The notes under the pieces were generated by a model. That model was not told the origin of the DNA. It was given only the letters and a program-made list of their open reading frames with translations, and did no database searches. From Spisula solida (taxonomy: Eukaryota > Mollusca > Bivalvia > Venerida > Mactridae), in assembly GCA_947247005.1 (NCBI GenBank), contig OX365948.1, positions 9,847,455-9,911,454 of the forward strand: a DNA stretch of 64,000 bases, written 5' to 3'. This document shows positions 45,801 through 55,741 of this stretch, piece after piece. The position numbers and the translations under genes are program-made. Within the stretch, counting starts at the first letter, position 1, and each line of letters opens with the position of its first letter.

Positions 45801-48800
45801 ACAAAATCCAATACAAAAATATCAAAAGAACAGTATAGTGTGGACCCTAACCAGCCCCCTGTGAAACCCCTGAGATTGTATACTGTACTATTCTATGTAT
45901 AAATGCACAAAGGGTGTTTGATGTATAGTGACATGTTATATATTCAGATGTACCATACATACCGGTAGTTTTCCCTAGCACTTATATTGAGTACTTACTC
46001 ATTGACTTAATTACTCACTTTGGTCTTAACTTTCAGACTTCAGTTAGAATCTTGTGTGACATTCTTTTAAATAATTATCTAGCATTAATAAATATTTTGG
46101 GTTCCTGATATTGTCAAATAATAGGAATATCTTTGTTATTTAACCAATTTTAAACAAATTTGAAATTTGCCAAGGGAGACAATCATGTTAGATTTTTACA
46201 TGCTGGTTATACTGGTAGTTATTCTTTCACATACATGTATTATATGTGACAACAGTGTTGATTTTCCTCCACATGTGGAGAAGTTGCTGGCCCCTTGTGG
46301 AAGGATAAGTTAGCACTGGTTACGATATAGTCTGGGAAAAGTGGTTAGGTGAAATGGTTGAAAAGTTACCACCCTATTGACTCTTATATTTTAAATTTCA
46401 TGTTACACTGTGTTAAAAGCCGAACAAGACTATGTTTTGACCTTACTGTGTAGTCACATCCTATTTAACAATATTCAAATGCACACACTATAAAACTTTT
46501 GTACCGATAGGTCATATTGTATACAAACTACAGAGGTATATATAAGTGGTAACTTTTCAGTGACGCCCAGTATATATAACTTGAAAATTGTTAAGAAACT
46601 GCGTTAAAGCTGAAAAAACAAGGGAAAATAAATATTATTAGTGATCGACCTTTCACCATGGTAGAGAATGTCACACAGACTTAATTAATAAGCTGTTACA
46701 TGTAGAAATATAGTCAGAATGTCAGATATTTAATCAGAATTTTGTGTGTGTTTCTATGTATGTTGATGTGTGTCTTGTATGCTGTTAGTTTGATTGTGTT
46801 CTTGCATGTGTATAAACTAGTATACATTTGTACTTCTTCTGTGTATTAGATTGTCTGCTTTAGTTCTTATGAACAACCTCTTAATGAAGTATGCAATTAA
46901 AACACTTCATGTATGTTCAATTCATTATTATAAATACTCAGTGTCTTCCATGTTAAACACTGTTTTGTGTTCAACATTCAGACCTGTGTCTTTTATATTG
47001 ACTGTACATTAAATTGTCTTTTTAAATATTTTAAATTTGTTACAATATCTTATAAGTAAATATCTAATGCAACTTAATTGTCATAATATGTTTGTGTTTA
47101 TTTTAATGCAACTTCAACCATCTCATATACAGAATGTATGTCTTTGTTTAATTTTTTTTCTATGAATAAAGTACATTGATTAAAACAGAATTCAGGCTTT
47201 ATTATCATTCTTTGTTTCTGCTACCTAAAATAAATAATGTAATGTATTTGTATGTGTAGGTTACTGCTCAATGTTTAGATTGTGGCTCTAAGGTATAATA
47301 TATACATTGTCTTCACCCTATCATATGTGTGTATGTTTGTTGTGATGGTCAGTTTGTACTTGGACCATTGATTGGATACTATACTTTCCCCCTTTACTCC
47401 ATAGATATCTGAAATATAGCACACCTCTATCCATCAATGTACAATGGAATAATAAGGGGAGACAATCTATTTCTGTTAAAGGAGGTAACACACAATGTTT
47501 TCAAGGGAGATCACTCCTGATAATTATTACAAAAAGCTGCACAGGAGATGTATACACATTCCAGCTAATCTCTTATCAAACTAGTGTAGGTTGTATGGAG
47601 TAAAGGGTTAGTGTCTCAATTGATATACTACAAAAATGTGAATGCTTTGAATTTAAAGCTCGACTTTTCGAAGAAAAAAGTCAAGCCATTGTCGTGACGG
47701 GATTATGTGCTTCAGCGTGTGCGTTGGTTAAGTTTATTGTCTGATTTATTTTCTCAAAGACTATCTAAGGTATCCACTTGAAACTCAACATAGTTATGAA
47801 CCATCACAAGGGGAGTCCATACTGCTGGTAACCCTGTGACCTATATTTATGGAGTTATCTGCCCTTGTTTTCGACTTAGTACATAGAAATAGTTGCAGTT
47901 TTGCACAAAACTGAATTTCTCTAACACTATCAAAGCTTTCAACTTGAAAGTCAATACACTTATGGAATGTGATTACCTACATCTACTGACCAGAGGAAAC
48001 AAATCTATCCAGCATTTTTACAAAAAAGAAAATTTCTCAATGAGTATCCACTTGAATCTCAACATAATTATTCAACATCACAAGGGGAGTCCATACTGAC
48101 AAGGCTGGTTACCATGTGACCTATATTTACGAGTTATCTGCCTTTGCTACTCTTAGAATCCTTACTCACAGATGAGCAAGGGTACTATCAAGTACGAGAA
48201 AGTCGAGCGTCCAGCACTTGTAGGCGATGCTCTTGTTCTGTAAGACTTTCAAAGTGTGTAACATATTAATTACTCATTCACAAGGTTTTCTGTAAGATTT
48301 TTTAAAACTGAACCTTGGTTTTTAAATAAGTAAACATTTGAAGGCAAGATTGCTTTATAACTATGTAAGTATTTGAAAGGTTTTGTGGTTAAAATGCTTG
48401 AAATTGTGCTTTGATGTTAATTCTGTATTTACAACAATGGTACAAGTACAAACTGGTTTATTGTTGATATGTGGGATGGTGATAGTGTGTGCTATGTATA
48501 GTTTTAGTAGTGAATAACTGTCTTTGTGTCGTAAACACCAACTACAGTAGACCTTGGATGCCTTAAACTGTTTTGCCTCTGACAACCTGAAAGCTTAACA
48601 GGTTCTTCAGTTCTAGTAAAATGATGAAATTCTAGTACACTATACAGCAGATGTCTTAAACAAGTATATCAGGCCCATAGCCATGCAGAGGCACATCTAG
48701 GCAGTTGCCTTAGTGAAAACTTTAGAAAGGACAAATTAAACACCTCACAATTCAGCTCTGCATATGGCTCAAATCATGACCCCAGGTCTGAAGGCAGTTT

Positions 48801-50727
48801 TAGGCATCAAAGTTCTTTTGTATCAGATATTAACAAAACTGCAGGATATGTCCCCACAGTAAGTTCCTGCTGGTGGAGCATTTGGTAATGTATTCTAACT
48901 TCATGGTCGATTGGTATGCTAACTATTTACTACTGATACTGGAGTTCTGGTATGCTATAGATCGAACAAAATAAACAGGTTCTTGAGTGTGTAATACATT
49001 TTGTTTTCTAACACCTCATATATGGTTTGGGATGGAAGTTCAATGGAAGACTTCTTTACGTTTCGTAAAATCAAAATATTATTGAAAACGATGTTGAAGG
49101 CAACAGTTTGTCTACAGCCAAAACTGGTCTATAAAGATCACTAATTGGCAGAATGAAAACTGTTCCTTGGTGACAGGTGTTCTCTATTACCAAATCATTA
49201 TTAATTTGTGTTTAATCACTTTTATGTTGTAATGGTATTTGTATGCAGGAGGTCTTTAACACAGGTTTTACTGTAATTTCATTAATTTCTGTTATTTGTT
49301 TTAATAATACTGAATAAAAGTTTGATCAGGGTTTTTACCTGTGATATATTGCCATATGATAGCCATTTTACCAAGATATGAAAATCAAAATTCTCAAATT
49401 TATTTAAAAAAAAGAATGCCAATAATATTTTTAAAAGGCTGATGTGCTAAAATATCTATAACAAAACTTACTACATAACAGTTTGACTGATACAGATACA
49501 ATGTTAATGTGTACCGGTATCTTACTTTTGTGAAAGTGGTAGATTTGAGTTGCTATTGGTGATATTGTCATCATGGTTTTTGTTGTATAGTCTGTTTATT
49601 AAGGTCTGTCACTTGTATACAAACATTGCAATATCATTACATTGTATTTTTGTTGTTTTAAACATTTTATTTGGAGGAAAAAGAAGTGAAAACCATCATT
49701 TTATTCACTAACGACATATAAATACACATAAATCTGGTATATTTATCAGACATATATAAGAGAAACTACTATGTTTATGTACACAATGTTATATAAACAG
49801 GTGACTGACCTGATTAATCGAGTTATAGTTGTAGCACCTATCTAATATGTTGTTGTTGTAGCACCGAGATTATATGTTGTGATCGTAGTGTATTACCTTA
49901 CAGATACGTTATTCTGCTGATGATTCTACTACCCTACACTATTGTAAACAGATCTCACTGGATGAGTACGAGAATCAAAGATTGACCACATCTCAGCAAG
50001 CACTGGCTTCCCTCCTCGATGAGATCGTCAACGACGAGTCAATGACCTTGAAAGAACGCAAGAAACGATTGAAACAGGTTTGATCACGCTCGGTTTTTGC
50101 CAGTTACTTTATGTAGATACTAGTGAATTGTTTTTCCAATACAGAAATATTGTGTTAGGCAACATCTGACAACCTATTGTAGCTAAAGAAATAGAAAAAT
50201 GTACATGTATTGAAAGAAAAAATAAATTTCGAACAAATATTGAATTGGAAATTGTCAAATTGACTCTGTTTTGTCATTCTTTCTTCACTATATTTTTATG
50301 TGTATTTTGATGGTCATACAGACTATTATTCAGCAAACAACTGTTTTAGATTGCCAAACCAATAGATATAGCATTGCTCTTTATAGTGCAATGACCCCTT
50401 CTCAAAATCATGTTGCTTTAGTTTTATGACTTTGTTTGATTGTCATGAATAGTTGTAGCTATTATAAATATAGATTTCATGCAACTAAAAAAAGCTCTGG
50501 TAAACCTGATAAATATTGCTGTTTTGAATGTTACATGTATATCCTCGGTACAAAGTTACGAATTAATGCTATTTAATATTTTTCAGTTTCAGAAGTTATA
50601 CCCTGAGATATATTTCCGGAAGTTTCCGTGTAGCCAAAGTGAAGCGGAGCTTTTCCCTCCTCGACCAAAGATCAAACAGCCCTTACTTGCACGGCCATTA
50701 CTGAAACTGAAAGGCTTGAGATTATAA
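30815..50727 (+). CDS. DEPDC1: DEP domain-containing protein 1 (DEPDC1), 13 exons
   Basis: Vertebrate DEPDC1 proteins are mitotic, cell-cycle-regulated factors. Thirteen exons with GT-AG borders join in phase to 2658 nt, 885 residues (human DEPDC1 about 811; DEPDC1B about 530). Order: N-terminus GPYRAT; DEP domain about 16-105 (FIASEAVDWLHQYL); RhoGAP-like domain about 185-300 (LQSILGV, LPHWALSAMKCLAYWP, GFEKDVFRVV, LPEPLMTY); a Ser-rich basic linker of about 350 residues, mostly exon 8; then the conserved C-terminal region (LQLVCLLLPPANRRRL, LVAFLMDH, YCKQIS, KLYPEIYFRKFP). The long linker and C-terminal region favour DEPDC1 over DEPDC1B. The start ATG 30815 is the first in frame and matches the family N-terminus. 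It shares a 205-bp divergent promoter with ORP9. No frame break. Confidence 0.95.
31653..31810 (+). CDS. DEPDC1: DEPDC1 exon 2: DEP domain
   Basis: Residues 16-67, WNGLIRAFRSDIPLGRHRRY and CFIASEAVDWLHQYLKKNPN, the DEP core helices. Acceptor TTACAG, donor GTACCC, exits two bases into Arg. Confidence 0.95.
34215..34369. mobile_element. 155-bp MITE with CAGGGCTCGACACTAA ends
   Basis: Left CAGGGCTCGACACTAAC against complement of right CAGACCTAGACACTAAT (13 of 17). CCCAA occurs on both outer sides. The interior repeats GGTCC/GGACC. Class unresolved. Confidence 0.6.
35020..35270 (+). repeat. Dispersed repeat in DEPDC1 introns, copy 1
   Basis: Shares AAAATAAAAGTTATTTGATG, GACCAAGTT and TTTTCAGGATTGGG with 37525-37735 and 39790-40150. 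Non-coding. Confidence 0.65.
35327..35437 (+). CDS. DEPDC1: DEPDC1 exon 3: DEP domain end
   Basis: Residues 68-104, RSQSIKLLQKLHKAHVFEDV and DSGRLFR, the closing strands of the DEP domain (family: LFRF). TTTCAG acceptor, GTAATT donor. Confidence 0.93.
35612..35938. mobile_element. Element with TIRs, two core units and a CCGT microsatellite
   Basis: Ends AGTCCCCTACTGGTTT / complement AGTCCCCTACAGGTTT. Near the left end is GACCGTCCGTCCGT, followed by two units of about 140 bp sharing ATAACT.AAC..TTTCCAAG and TATGTGGATAGGGGGCA. Its layout resembles a pearl element but with genuine terminal inverted repeats. Confidence 0.7.
36271..36528 (+). CDS. DEPDC1: DEPDC1 exon 4: inter-domain linker
   Basis: Residues 105-190. 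Ser/Thr/Pro-rich (KSIRTPIALRNN, RSPLTRTASDP), then SAQEIEDEWKRMTLK, which aligns with the SQEDVEEVW segment before the RhoGAP-like domain. Confidence 0.92.
37525..37735 (+). repeat. Dispersed repeat in DEPDC1 introns, copy 2
   Basis: Matches copy 1 at AAAATAAAAGTTATTTGATG, AAATGACCAAGTT and ATTTTCAGGATT. It begins with AATATTCCTGATTTATCGGGA-like text, parallel to the TTCCGGAATAATC-type start of the other copies. Confidence 0.6.
38036..38166 (+). CDS. DEPDC1: DEPDC1 exon 5: RhoGAP-like domain start
   Basis: Residues 191-234, SLQSILGVESVDDIIEYQYI through KSGVVTNIDPKG. LQ.ILGV and Y.MHN are shared with vertebrate DEPDC1. Confidence 0.94.
38923..38970 (+). CDS. DEPDC1: DEPDC1 exon 6: 48-nt exon
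   Basis: Residues 235-250, DQLPHWALSAMKCLAY. The first base of the next Trp codon ends the exon before GTAAGT. Confidence 0.95.
39550..39690 (+). CDS. DEPDC1: DEPDC1 exon 7: RhoGAP-like domain
   Basis: Residues 251-297, WPDKTDDNLPNYPGFEKDVF and ELPEPLMTYNMYEVI. The LPEPL motif is the best-preserved RhoGAP feature. Donor GTGAGT. Confidence 0.96.
39790..40150 (+). repeat. Dispersed repeat in DEPDC1 introns, copy 3, with insertion
   Basis: TTTCGGAATAATCCTGAAT and GATATGCTGCA..AGAA open it and TTTTCAGGATTGGGCTTATT closes it. In between lies a copy of the AAAGAGGCAACACAGTTGGG repeat (39850-39925), so this copy is composite. Confidence 0.6.
41314..42372 (+). CDS. DEPDC1: DEPDC1 exon 8: long Ser-rich linker
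   Basis: Residues 298-650, the largest exon (1059 nt). It completes the RhoGAP-like segment (VRASRKTRQH), then is polar and probably disordered. Basic Ser clusters such as RKNSLRHSMHNLF, SSRRKSTG, GSRRRSSQG and KRKKSMSSTS look like basophilic-kinase sites. The real exon ends at the GTAAGT after 42372; translation past it is intron. Confidence 0.93.
43105..43274 (+). CDS. DEPDC1: DEPDC1 exon 9: C-terminal region
   Basis: Residues 651-707, STERIIKALQLVCLLLPPAN and RRRLHLLLRLMNKMS, a helical block strongly conserved between DEPDC1 and DEPDC1B. Confidence 0.96.
43799..43925 (+). mobile_element. tRNA-derived SINE, copy 2
   Basis: Starts TGCCTCCATATCTCAGTGG with an A-box-like word; the B-box is partly deleted. 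The tail GAGGCACACGTATGCC..CC, CAGACTGGCAAATAAAGGCT and ATGCTTGACAA matches copy 1 (22394-22531). In DEPDC1 intron 9, in sense. Confidence 0.75.
43994..44170 (+). CDS. DEPDC1: DEPDC1 exon 10: C-terminal region
   Basis: Residues 708-766, LLETFYRAILCCQDESEMDD and LVAFLMDHYTQIF, helical. Phase 0 at both ends, donor GTAAAA. Confidence 0.95.
44451..44550. repeat. 35-bp minisatellite, 3 copies
   Basis: Units start at 44451, 44486 and 44521 with TATGTGTACGGGGTGTTGTA followed by GTGTGGAATGAA; the last unit is shorter. Confidence 0.9.
45428..45594 (+). repeat. 41-bp minisatellite carrying a 3' splice site
   Basis: Four units of GATCATTTTACATTCATTAT continuing TTGGTACTTTGCACTTAGGTG. Each unit ends in TTGCACTTAG|GTGGA (one reads TTACACTTAG). 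The last copy supplies the acceptor and first five bases of DEPDC1 exon 11, so the array is a tandem duplication of that exon's 3' splice site. Confidence 0.9.
45590..45634 (+). CDS. DEPDC1: DEPDC1 exon 11: 45-nt micro-exon
   Basis: Residues 767-781, VEEGIENENNGVYIR, between TTGCACTTAG and GTAGGT, phase 0. Vertebrate DEPDC1 has GHIENPGDGLF at this point before YCKQI, so the exon fits the family and fills an otherwise short join. Its acceptor and first five bases lie inside the unit of a 41-bp minisatellite. A donor four bases further on (GTGATC) would break the frame. Skipping would leave the frame open. Confidence 0.7.
47260..47292 (+). CDS. Candidate 33-nt cassette exon of DEPDC1 (weak)
   Basis: An open 33-nt segment, VTAQCLDCGSK, between TGTGTAG and GTATAA keeps phase 0 between exons 11 and 12. 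It has no counterpart in vertebrate DEPDC1 and a poor pyrimidine tract, so it may be chance. Confidence 0.2.
47656..48210. mobile_element. Element with GCTCGACTTT ends and a duplicated core
   Basis: AAGCTCGACTTTTCG on the left is inverted as CGAGAAAGTCGAGCG on the right. Inside, a block of about 110 bp occurs twice (about 47770-47865 and 48045-48145) with ATCACAAGGGGAGTCCATAC and GTGACCTATATTTA. Confidence 0.7.
49904..50077 (+). CDS. DEPDC1: DEPDC1 exon 12
   Basis: Residues 782-839, IRYSADDSTTLHYCKQISLD, LTTSQQALASLLDEIV and MTLKERKKRLKQ, matching YCKQIS, STSQAAIAELLENI and LPLKEKRKKLKQ of the vertebrate protein. Confidence 0.96.
50587..50727 (+). CDS. DEPDC1: DEPDC1 exon 13: C-terminus
   Basis: Residues 840-885, FQKLYPEIYFRKFPCSQSEA and PKIKQPLLARPLLKLKGLRL, then TAA at 50725-50727. 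The terminal KP.IKQP block ends vertebrate DEPDC1 too. Confidence 0.96.
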   Translation, partial: FQKLYPEIYFRKFPCSQSEAELFPPRPKIKQPLLARPLLKLKGLRL

Positions 50728-52391
50728 CATCACTTGGTGGATGATAGAAGTATTTACTGTAGCTTATACCTTAACTAAGGTTACTATATTAGCTTTACGA
50801 GAAGCTATGGAGATCTTGAGTTACACTGCAAAATTGGAACCAACTAGGAAACTTTGTGCTCCACGACCATGTAAAACAGGGTCTCCACTGTCAGGGGAAA
50901 GTAATGGAATTTTTCATTTATTCTGGACAATTCCAAAATTTGGTGTCTGAAGATTCCAAGTTTATTGTTCGAGGAATCAATAAATAATGTCGAGAAATCA
51001 ATTAATAAAACTTAAAGGAATAGAAAATACAAAATATGATACAGAAGTTTTTCATAAGTCTTCACTATCATCATTATCCAAAAGCATACTTTATCTGTTG
51101 TTTGGTCTGTGTTAGCAATATTGTTGGGGGAGAATGATGGAAAACCTAGGTCTATTGTCATCATCAGTGATTGCTGTTTGTTATGGTTTGACAGGGACTT
51201 TTGGAAATTGATCATGGAATGTCAGAGAATTTTTCGTAGTTTGACTTGTAGGAAGCGTGTGAAATATGGAAGAGTTCTAGTGATGGAATTATAGCTATAT
51301 TAGTGTATCTGCTTATTTATATATTACCAGATACACATAGTCATTGATACCGGTAAATAACTTATTGTTCTACTATATCTGGTGTGATTTGTGCAAAGGG
51401 AAGTAACTATCTCTGCTGTGATTTGCACAAAGGGAACTAACTCTGTCTCTGATTGTATACTCTTCTGGTGTGAATTGCACAAAGGGAACTAACTCTGATG
51501 AGACCGTTTCACAAAATGAACTTGTGAAATTAATTTTGATACATACTTGTTTGGAATGGCTACTGATTATTATGTAAGGAAATGTTTAAACACTTATACG
51601 TGGTACAAGCAAAATTTTTTGACATTTTTTTGTTTCTCCAAGGGAAGTAACTTCAGGTGGAATGTTTGGATTCACGTTGAAGAGGTAATGAGGTTCAGTT
51701 ACCAAAGATACCATATGTTTATCATGCTTTATTTCATGTTGGGGTAAATTTCACAAAAAATTAGACACACAGTATTTTATACATTCAACTTGATAAATGA
51801 TATTATGAATTTGAATAATAGGTATATTATTAATATGCTTAGATATTCTTATATCCTACCTCCAACATATCTTGTTAAAAATTCATTTCTATGCAATTCT
51901 ACTTTCTATGCAGTTTGATTACATTCACACATTATTATAGAAGTACCATATAAACATGTACCTAATTATAAGGCGCATCCCTGAAAATAGAGAATAAATC
52001 ATTTCTTTGCTCAGTTAACTGGCAAAAATCTGGATATCAAAGGAATAGATTTAATACTGCATGTGTATAGGAAATTGTTTTTCTGTATATTTCCTGCTTT
52101 AAAATACTTGTAACTGTTTTAAGATTTCTTAAAACGATTTTGTCTTTGAGTACCGGTATAACAATTTGTAGCAAACTGTTTGTATGCTTCATAATGCAGA
52201 TTCCTGTCTGACTGTGAAACGTCATTCAAATTATTTATAATTTGTTTGAACCAAATAAATCCACAATTCTGAAGCATAATATTTGGCTTATATCCATTAT
52301 TCCAAGTGTTTAATTATCTTACAAATGTTATATACTGTTACATTATGTTAATAATAGTATAAGTTTTATGTTTCAAAGTATCTATAGGCCA
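50728..52391. other. DEPDC1 3'UTR and downstream
   Basis: The first AATAAA after the stop is at 50979-50984, 252 bp downstream, and is a reasonable polyadenylation signal. Further on, 51383-51500 has three related copies of GCAAAGGGAA(C/G)TAACT. No further gene is recognised. Confidence 0.45.
51383..51500 (+). repeat. Three imperfect copies of a TGTGATTTGCACAAAGGGAA unit
   Basis: Copies begin near 51383, 51418 and 51469 with GTGTGATTTGTGCAAAGGGA-type text followed by TAACT. Spacing is irregular (about 35-50 bp). Confidence 0.7.
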
Positions 52392-52673
52392 GGGCTGGTA
52401 TTCACAAAGCATCTTAGCAGAAAACTTAGAAATTTCTTAAAATCTTAATTTTTTCTAAAGTGTATCAGCTAAGCAAGAAAATCAACATGCTTAATATATT
52501 GCATAATTTTGAAGCATTATGTAAACAGCTATTATATTCATGTAAACAGCTATTATATTCACTAAGAAAACATGGATTATTTTTCAAATTGTGGGAAATA
52601 TGAGCTGCACAAATTATTGACTTAAGTCAAAATATTTAAGTTTTCACTTAAGATGCTTTGTGAATACCAGCCC
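52392..52673. mobile_element. 282-bp MITE with GGGCTGGTATTCACAAAGCA ends
   Basis: Inverted ends GGGCTGGTATTCACAAAGCA then TCTTA are perfect over 25 bp. Inside, ATGTAAACAGCTATTATATT is tandemly duplicated around 52520-52560. Non-coding. Confidence 0.85.
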
Positions 52674-53378
52674 AGATGCCTGTCAGATATATACACTAAC
52701 ACAAAACATACAATAATATAGACATCTTTACCTATCCATGGATGACATGCATACATAAATATATGTCTAAAATGATGATTTTTAATAATACATCTTTTTA
52801 TATGAATGTGCTTATTTGTTTATTTTCATTTACTGTGAAACAATGGCTTCAACTATTGGCTGATTGGCTGTAATACATATGTATGTCAATGTTGCTTACG
52901 ATGATTTGCCAGCTTTAATACTGTCATTAATGGCATAAACCCCTTTTAATATTTTTTTAATAATTCCCCGTAATATGTGTTCTGGGACATCCTCAAAAAT
53001 TGAGACTTTTATTCAATATTTAAATATTTGTTTAAAGCACTTAATAGTTTTTTAGAAGTGTTCATTATCAGATGCAAGTGGTCGATTTATAACGATTGTC
53101 CCCCTATCAAAGTGACAGAACGTGAAAACAATATATGTACCTAATTTTTTATTGTGTCCCAGTGTTATTATAGCTTATACAGTATACTATGCATTTGTAG
53201 TTATTTAATTGTTAAACGTTTCTTTTAAATTTACTGTTTTTTAGAATTTAATTTTATAGATATATACTTAGATTTCAATGGATGCCATATAAGTAATAAC
53301 ACGTATTTCATGAACTCTTAATGACATAAATCACAATTATCTACAATAACATACTTCATAGTTTATATTATAATTTTT

Positions 53379-53414
53379 CAACATTTCGGCTTAAAGCCTT
53401 TTCAAGAAATTATC
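53379..53414 (-). ncRNA. Degenerate hammerhead-like motif
   Basis: The minus strand reads TTTCTTGAAAAGGCTTTAAG then CCGAAATGTTG. The GGCTT/AAGCC stem II and GAAATGT are kept, and flanking AATTTC/GAAA..ATT could form stem I, but CTGATGA has decayed to TTGAAAA. Inactive relic. Confidence 0.5.
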
Positions 53415-53599
53415 AAAGTCACTTTTATAAACAGATTTAACTGTTGATGAAACACATTATATGACATACACAGTTTGTTCCTGTCTGATTCAATATCTAC
53501 GATAAAGCTTTGCCTTGATATTTTTACGTATTGTTGCTCAGATAAATGTTCAATTGACATTGCTTTTGATTTATGTTAATGTTTGAATGACCTTAGCAT

Positions 53600-54067
53600 T
53601 TAAGGACGAATGCCATGGGTTGTCTTCTACAAGATTTTTTTATTTTCACTGTGTCTATTCTTGAACGTAAGACATCTAAAGATATCAGTTGAAAAACACA
53701 GATTTACTGAAATAGACGTAAAAAACATGGCTGCCTGTGGGTGGGGCACATTTGCCCCTAAATATCTATAGAAATCTTATCAGCAGGAAGTATAGTCTGG
53801 ATATCATTACAAATTGGTAACAATTTTCCATGAGTGGTCCATTCTAAATAAGATGAATAGTTGAAATCCTTGCAGACAAGATTGAGCGATACAGGGCCAT
53901 CTTGGCCCTCTGTTTGTTATACTAAATAAAAGTTTTAAATATCATCATATGTGTACACAAGTTATTTTCATCTATATCATCAATAGAATGGAAAAACAGA
54001 CTTTAAACCATGTTTTCATAATATGCGCAGAAATATAAGCACAAACAACTGTGGTATTCGTCCTTAA
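53600..54067. mobile_element. 468-bp TTAA-flanked element
   Basis: TTAAGGACGAATGCCA at the left and TGGTATTCGTCCTTAA at the right form inverted ends with TTAA at both borders (53600-53603 and 54064-54067). The duplication type fits piggyBac-like or Kolobok-like mobilisation (inference). No protein. Confidence 0.7.
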
Positions 54068-55009
54068 TGTTATTATTTAATACCATTGCTTTGTCCTTGA
54101 CATTCTAAGTATACCACCTTCCCTTTTTCAGTATTGTTGGCCTTGCTTTGTCCTTGACATATTTCTTACCCTTGACCTTGCTGAACTTTGTAGATAAGTT
54201 TCTTCCATCCTCTGTCGTCACTTGTTACCATGGCACGTTTTACATTTATTGTTATATTTGTGTTTGTATATGTCGTACTATTAAACTTTTTGCCTTCCGT
54301 ATATGTTATCAAATAAATCTCAAAGAGAATATGCTCGTTGTTAATTGTTCAGTTTTAAAGGTACCTAACTTCAGATGATGAAAAAAATCTCAGTTTTCAA
54401 AACACTTGCCAATGCTTTTTAAGAGTCATTGCAATGTTAATTCTTGCAATGTTAATTCTAAATGATTAATGGTTATATTACCATAAGGGGTAAAATTCAT
54501 GAGAAAAGTCAAAACAGTATGATTGTGTACCTGGTATTAGTTACATATCAACAGTATTTTTATTCACATTTGAGACGAAATTTGAGAATTTTAAGCATGT
54601 GTTTCAGTCTAACTTCATTATCTAGACTTTCTTCTAACCATTTTCAGTGGTTCAAAAATATTTCAAATTTTGATCATCATCCGGAGTTTTGCACCTTTAA
54701 ACCCACATTTGATTGTCGTGAGTTTGCTCCCCTGTATACAGTGTTCATACATGTTAATTGTACACAACTTGTTGCCACCTTCTGTGATGCAGTCCATGTC
54801 TGTCTTCTGGTCTTAGAACTAGATGTGCATCCTACGTACATTGTACCAGCATGTGTATAGCATTAGTAAGGCAACAAACCGTTCCAATTTCTGAATTTCT
54901 AAATTGAATGTTAATACTTTTAAACACATCAGAGACACATGTTATGTAAAAACAGAAGAGAGTATGTTTGAATACTGCTTGGCTTTACAATGTCACATAG
55001 ATTCCACAC
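54068..55009. other. No gene recognised
   Basis: The 132-codon open frame at 54462-54860 shows no domain, no signal and no homology that I recognise, and is treated as chance. Confidence 0.45.
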
Positions 55010-55526
55010 TTAAAGGTGCAGCCTCACAGATCGAGCTAAAATTTGTGTATGACGTAATTTTCCTTCCTAAAGTATTTATGTAATAGAAAGCCACAGACGG
55101 TTGCTTTATGAAATATTTATGACAAATAAGCAATTTAAACCACTCTTAATATCGTGCACTTTATATTTTTCCTTTTAAAAATAACTAGTTTCCTTAAAAC
55201 ATGCTTTGTGAATTATGTAATTTACATGTGATCGAACTGTAACTTCAACAAACTACAGCATAAACATTAGTGAGGTATTCATTGAAGACATTTCAGGCAA
55301 TTTAAGTGATAGAATTGTTAATATCTATAGGGTATTAATACCCAATAGAATTTTGGATGTAAAAATACTAAATAACTACAAAATGCCGAAGTTTCGCTAG
55401 TTATTTTAATTGTCAGTGTGGTTGTTTATGGCATATACATACAGGCAACTATACCAAATGTACACGACTGTTTGACAGTTCAATTTTATTTTTGCAATAC
55501 AACAATATGTGAGGCAGCACCTTTAA
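55010..55526. mobile_element. TTAA-flanked 517-bp MITE, copy 1
   Basis: TTAAAGGTGCAGCCTCACAGA at the left is inverted as TGTGAGGCAGCACCTTTAA at the right, with TTAA at both borders. A second full copy lies at 60890-61409. Internal block CTATAGGGTATTAATACCC is a small palindrome. Non-coding. Confidence 0.88.
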
Positions 55527-55710
55527 CATGTTGCCATCCGTATAACTTCATGGTATGTCCTTGTATGTGTACCTATATTTAATCCAAGGTGTATTGTAAA
55601 GAGGACCAGCAACTGTTTATACATACAATATAGTTATCAATTAATGACACTGAAGTGTAAATGAAGTTACACAATTAAAGCAGGTTTAGCTTATCATAAT
55701 TTAATTAAAG

Positions 55711-55741
55711 ACCGACGTTTCAGCTTTCACCAAAAAGATTA
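55711..55741 (-). ncRNA. Very degenerate hammerhead-like motif
   Basis: The minus strand reads TTGGTGAAAGCTGAAACGTC. GAAACGTC is preserved, but CTGATGA is GGTGAAA-like and stem II is essentially lost. Weak evidence on its own. Confidence 0.3.

Larger units (their letters stand above)
44171..49903. other. Introns around DEPDC1 exon 11
   Basis: 5.7 kb interrupted only by the 45-nt exon 11. It holds two minisatellites, a TIR-bounded element (47656-48210) and one weak candidate cassette exon (47260-47292). The rest is AT-rich with nothing recognised. Confidence 0.6.

Noticed and set aside
54462..54860. 132-codon open frame
   Set aside because: No recognisable domain, no splice context and AT-rich composition like the surrounding DNA.
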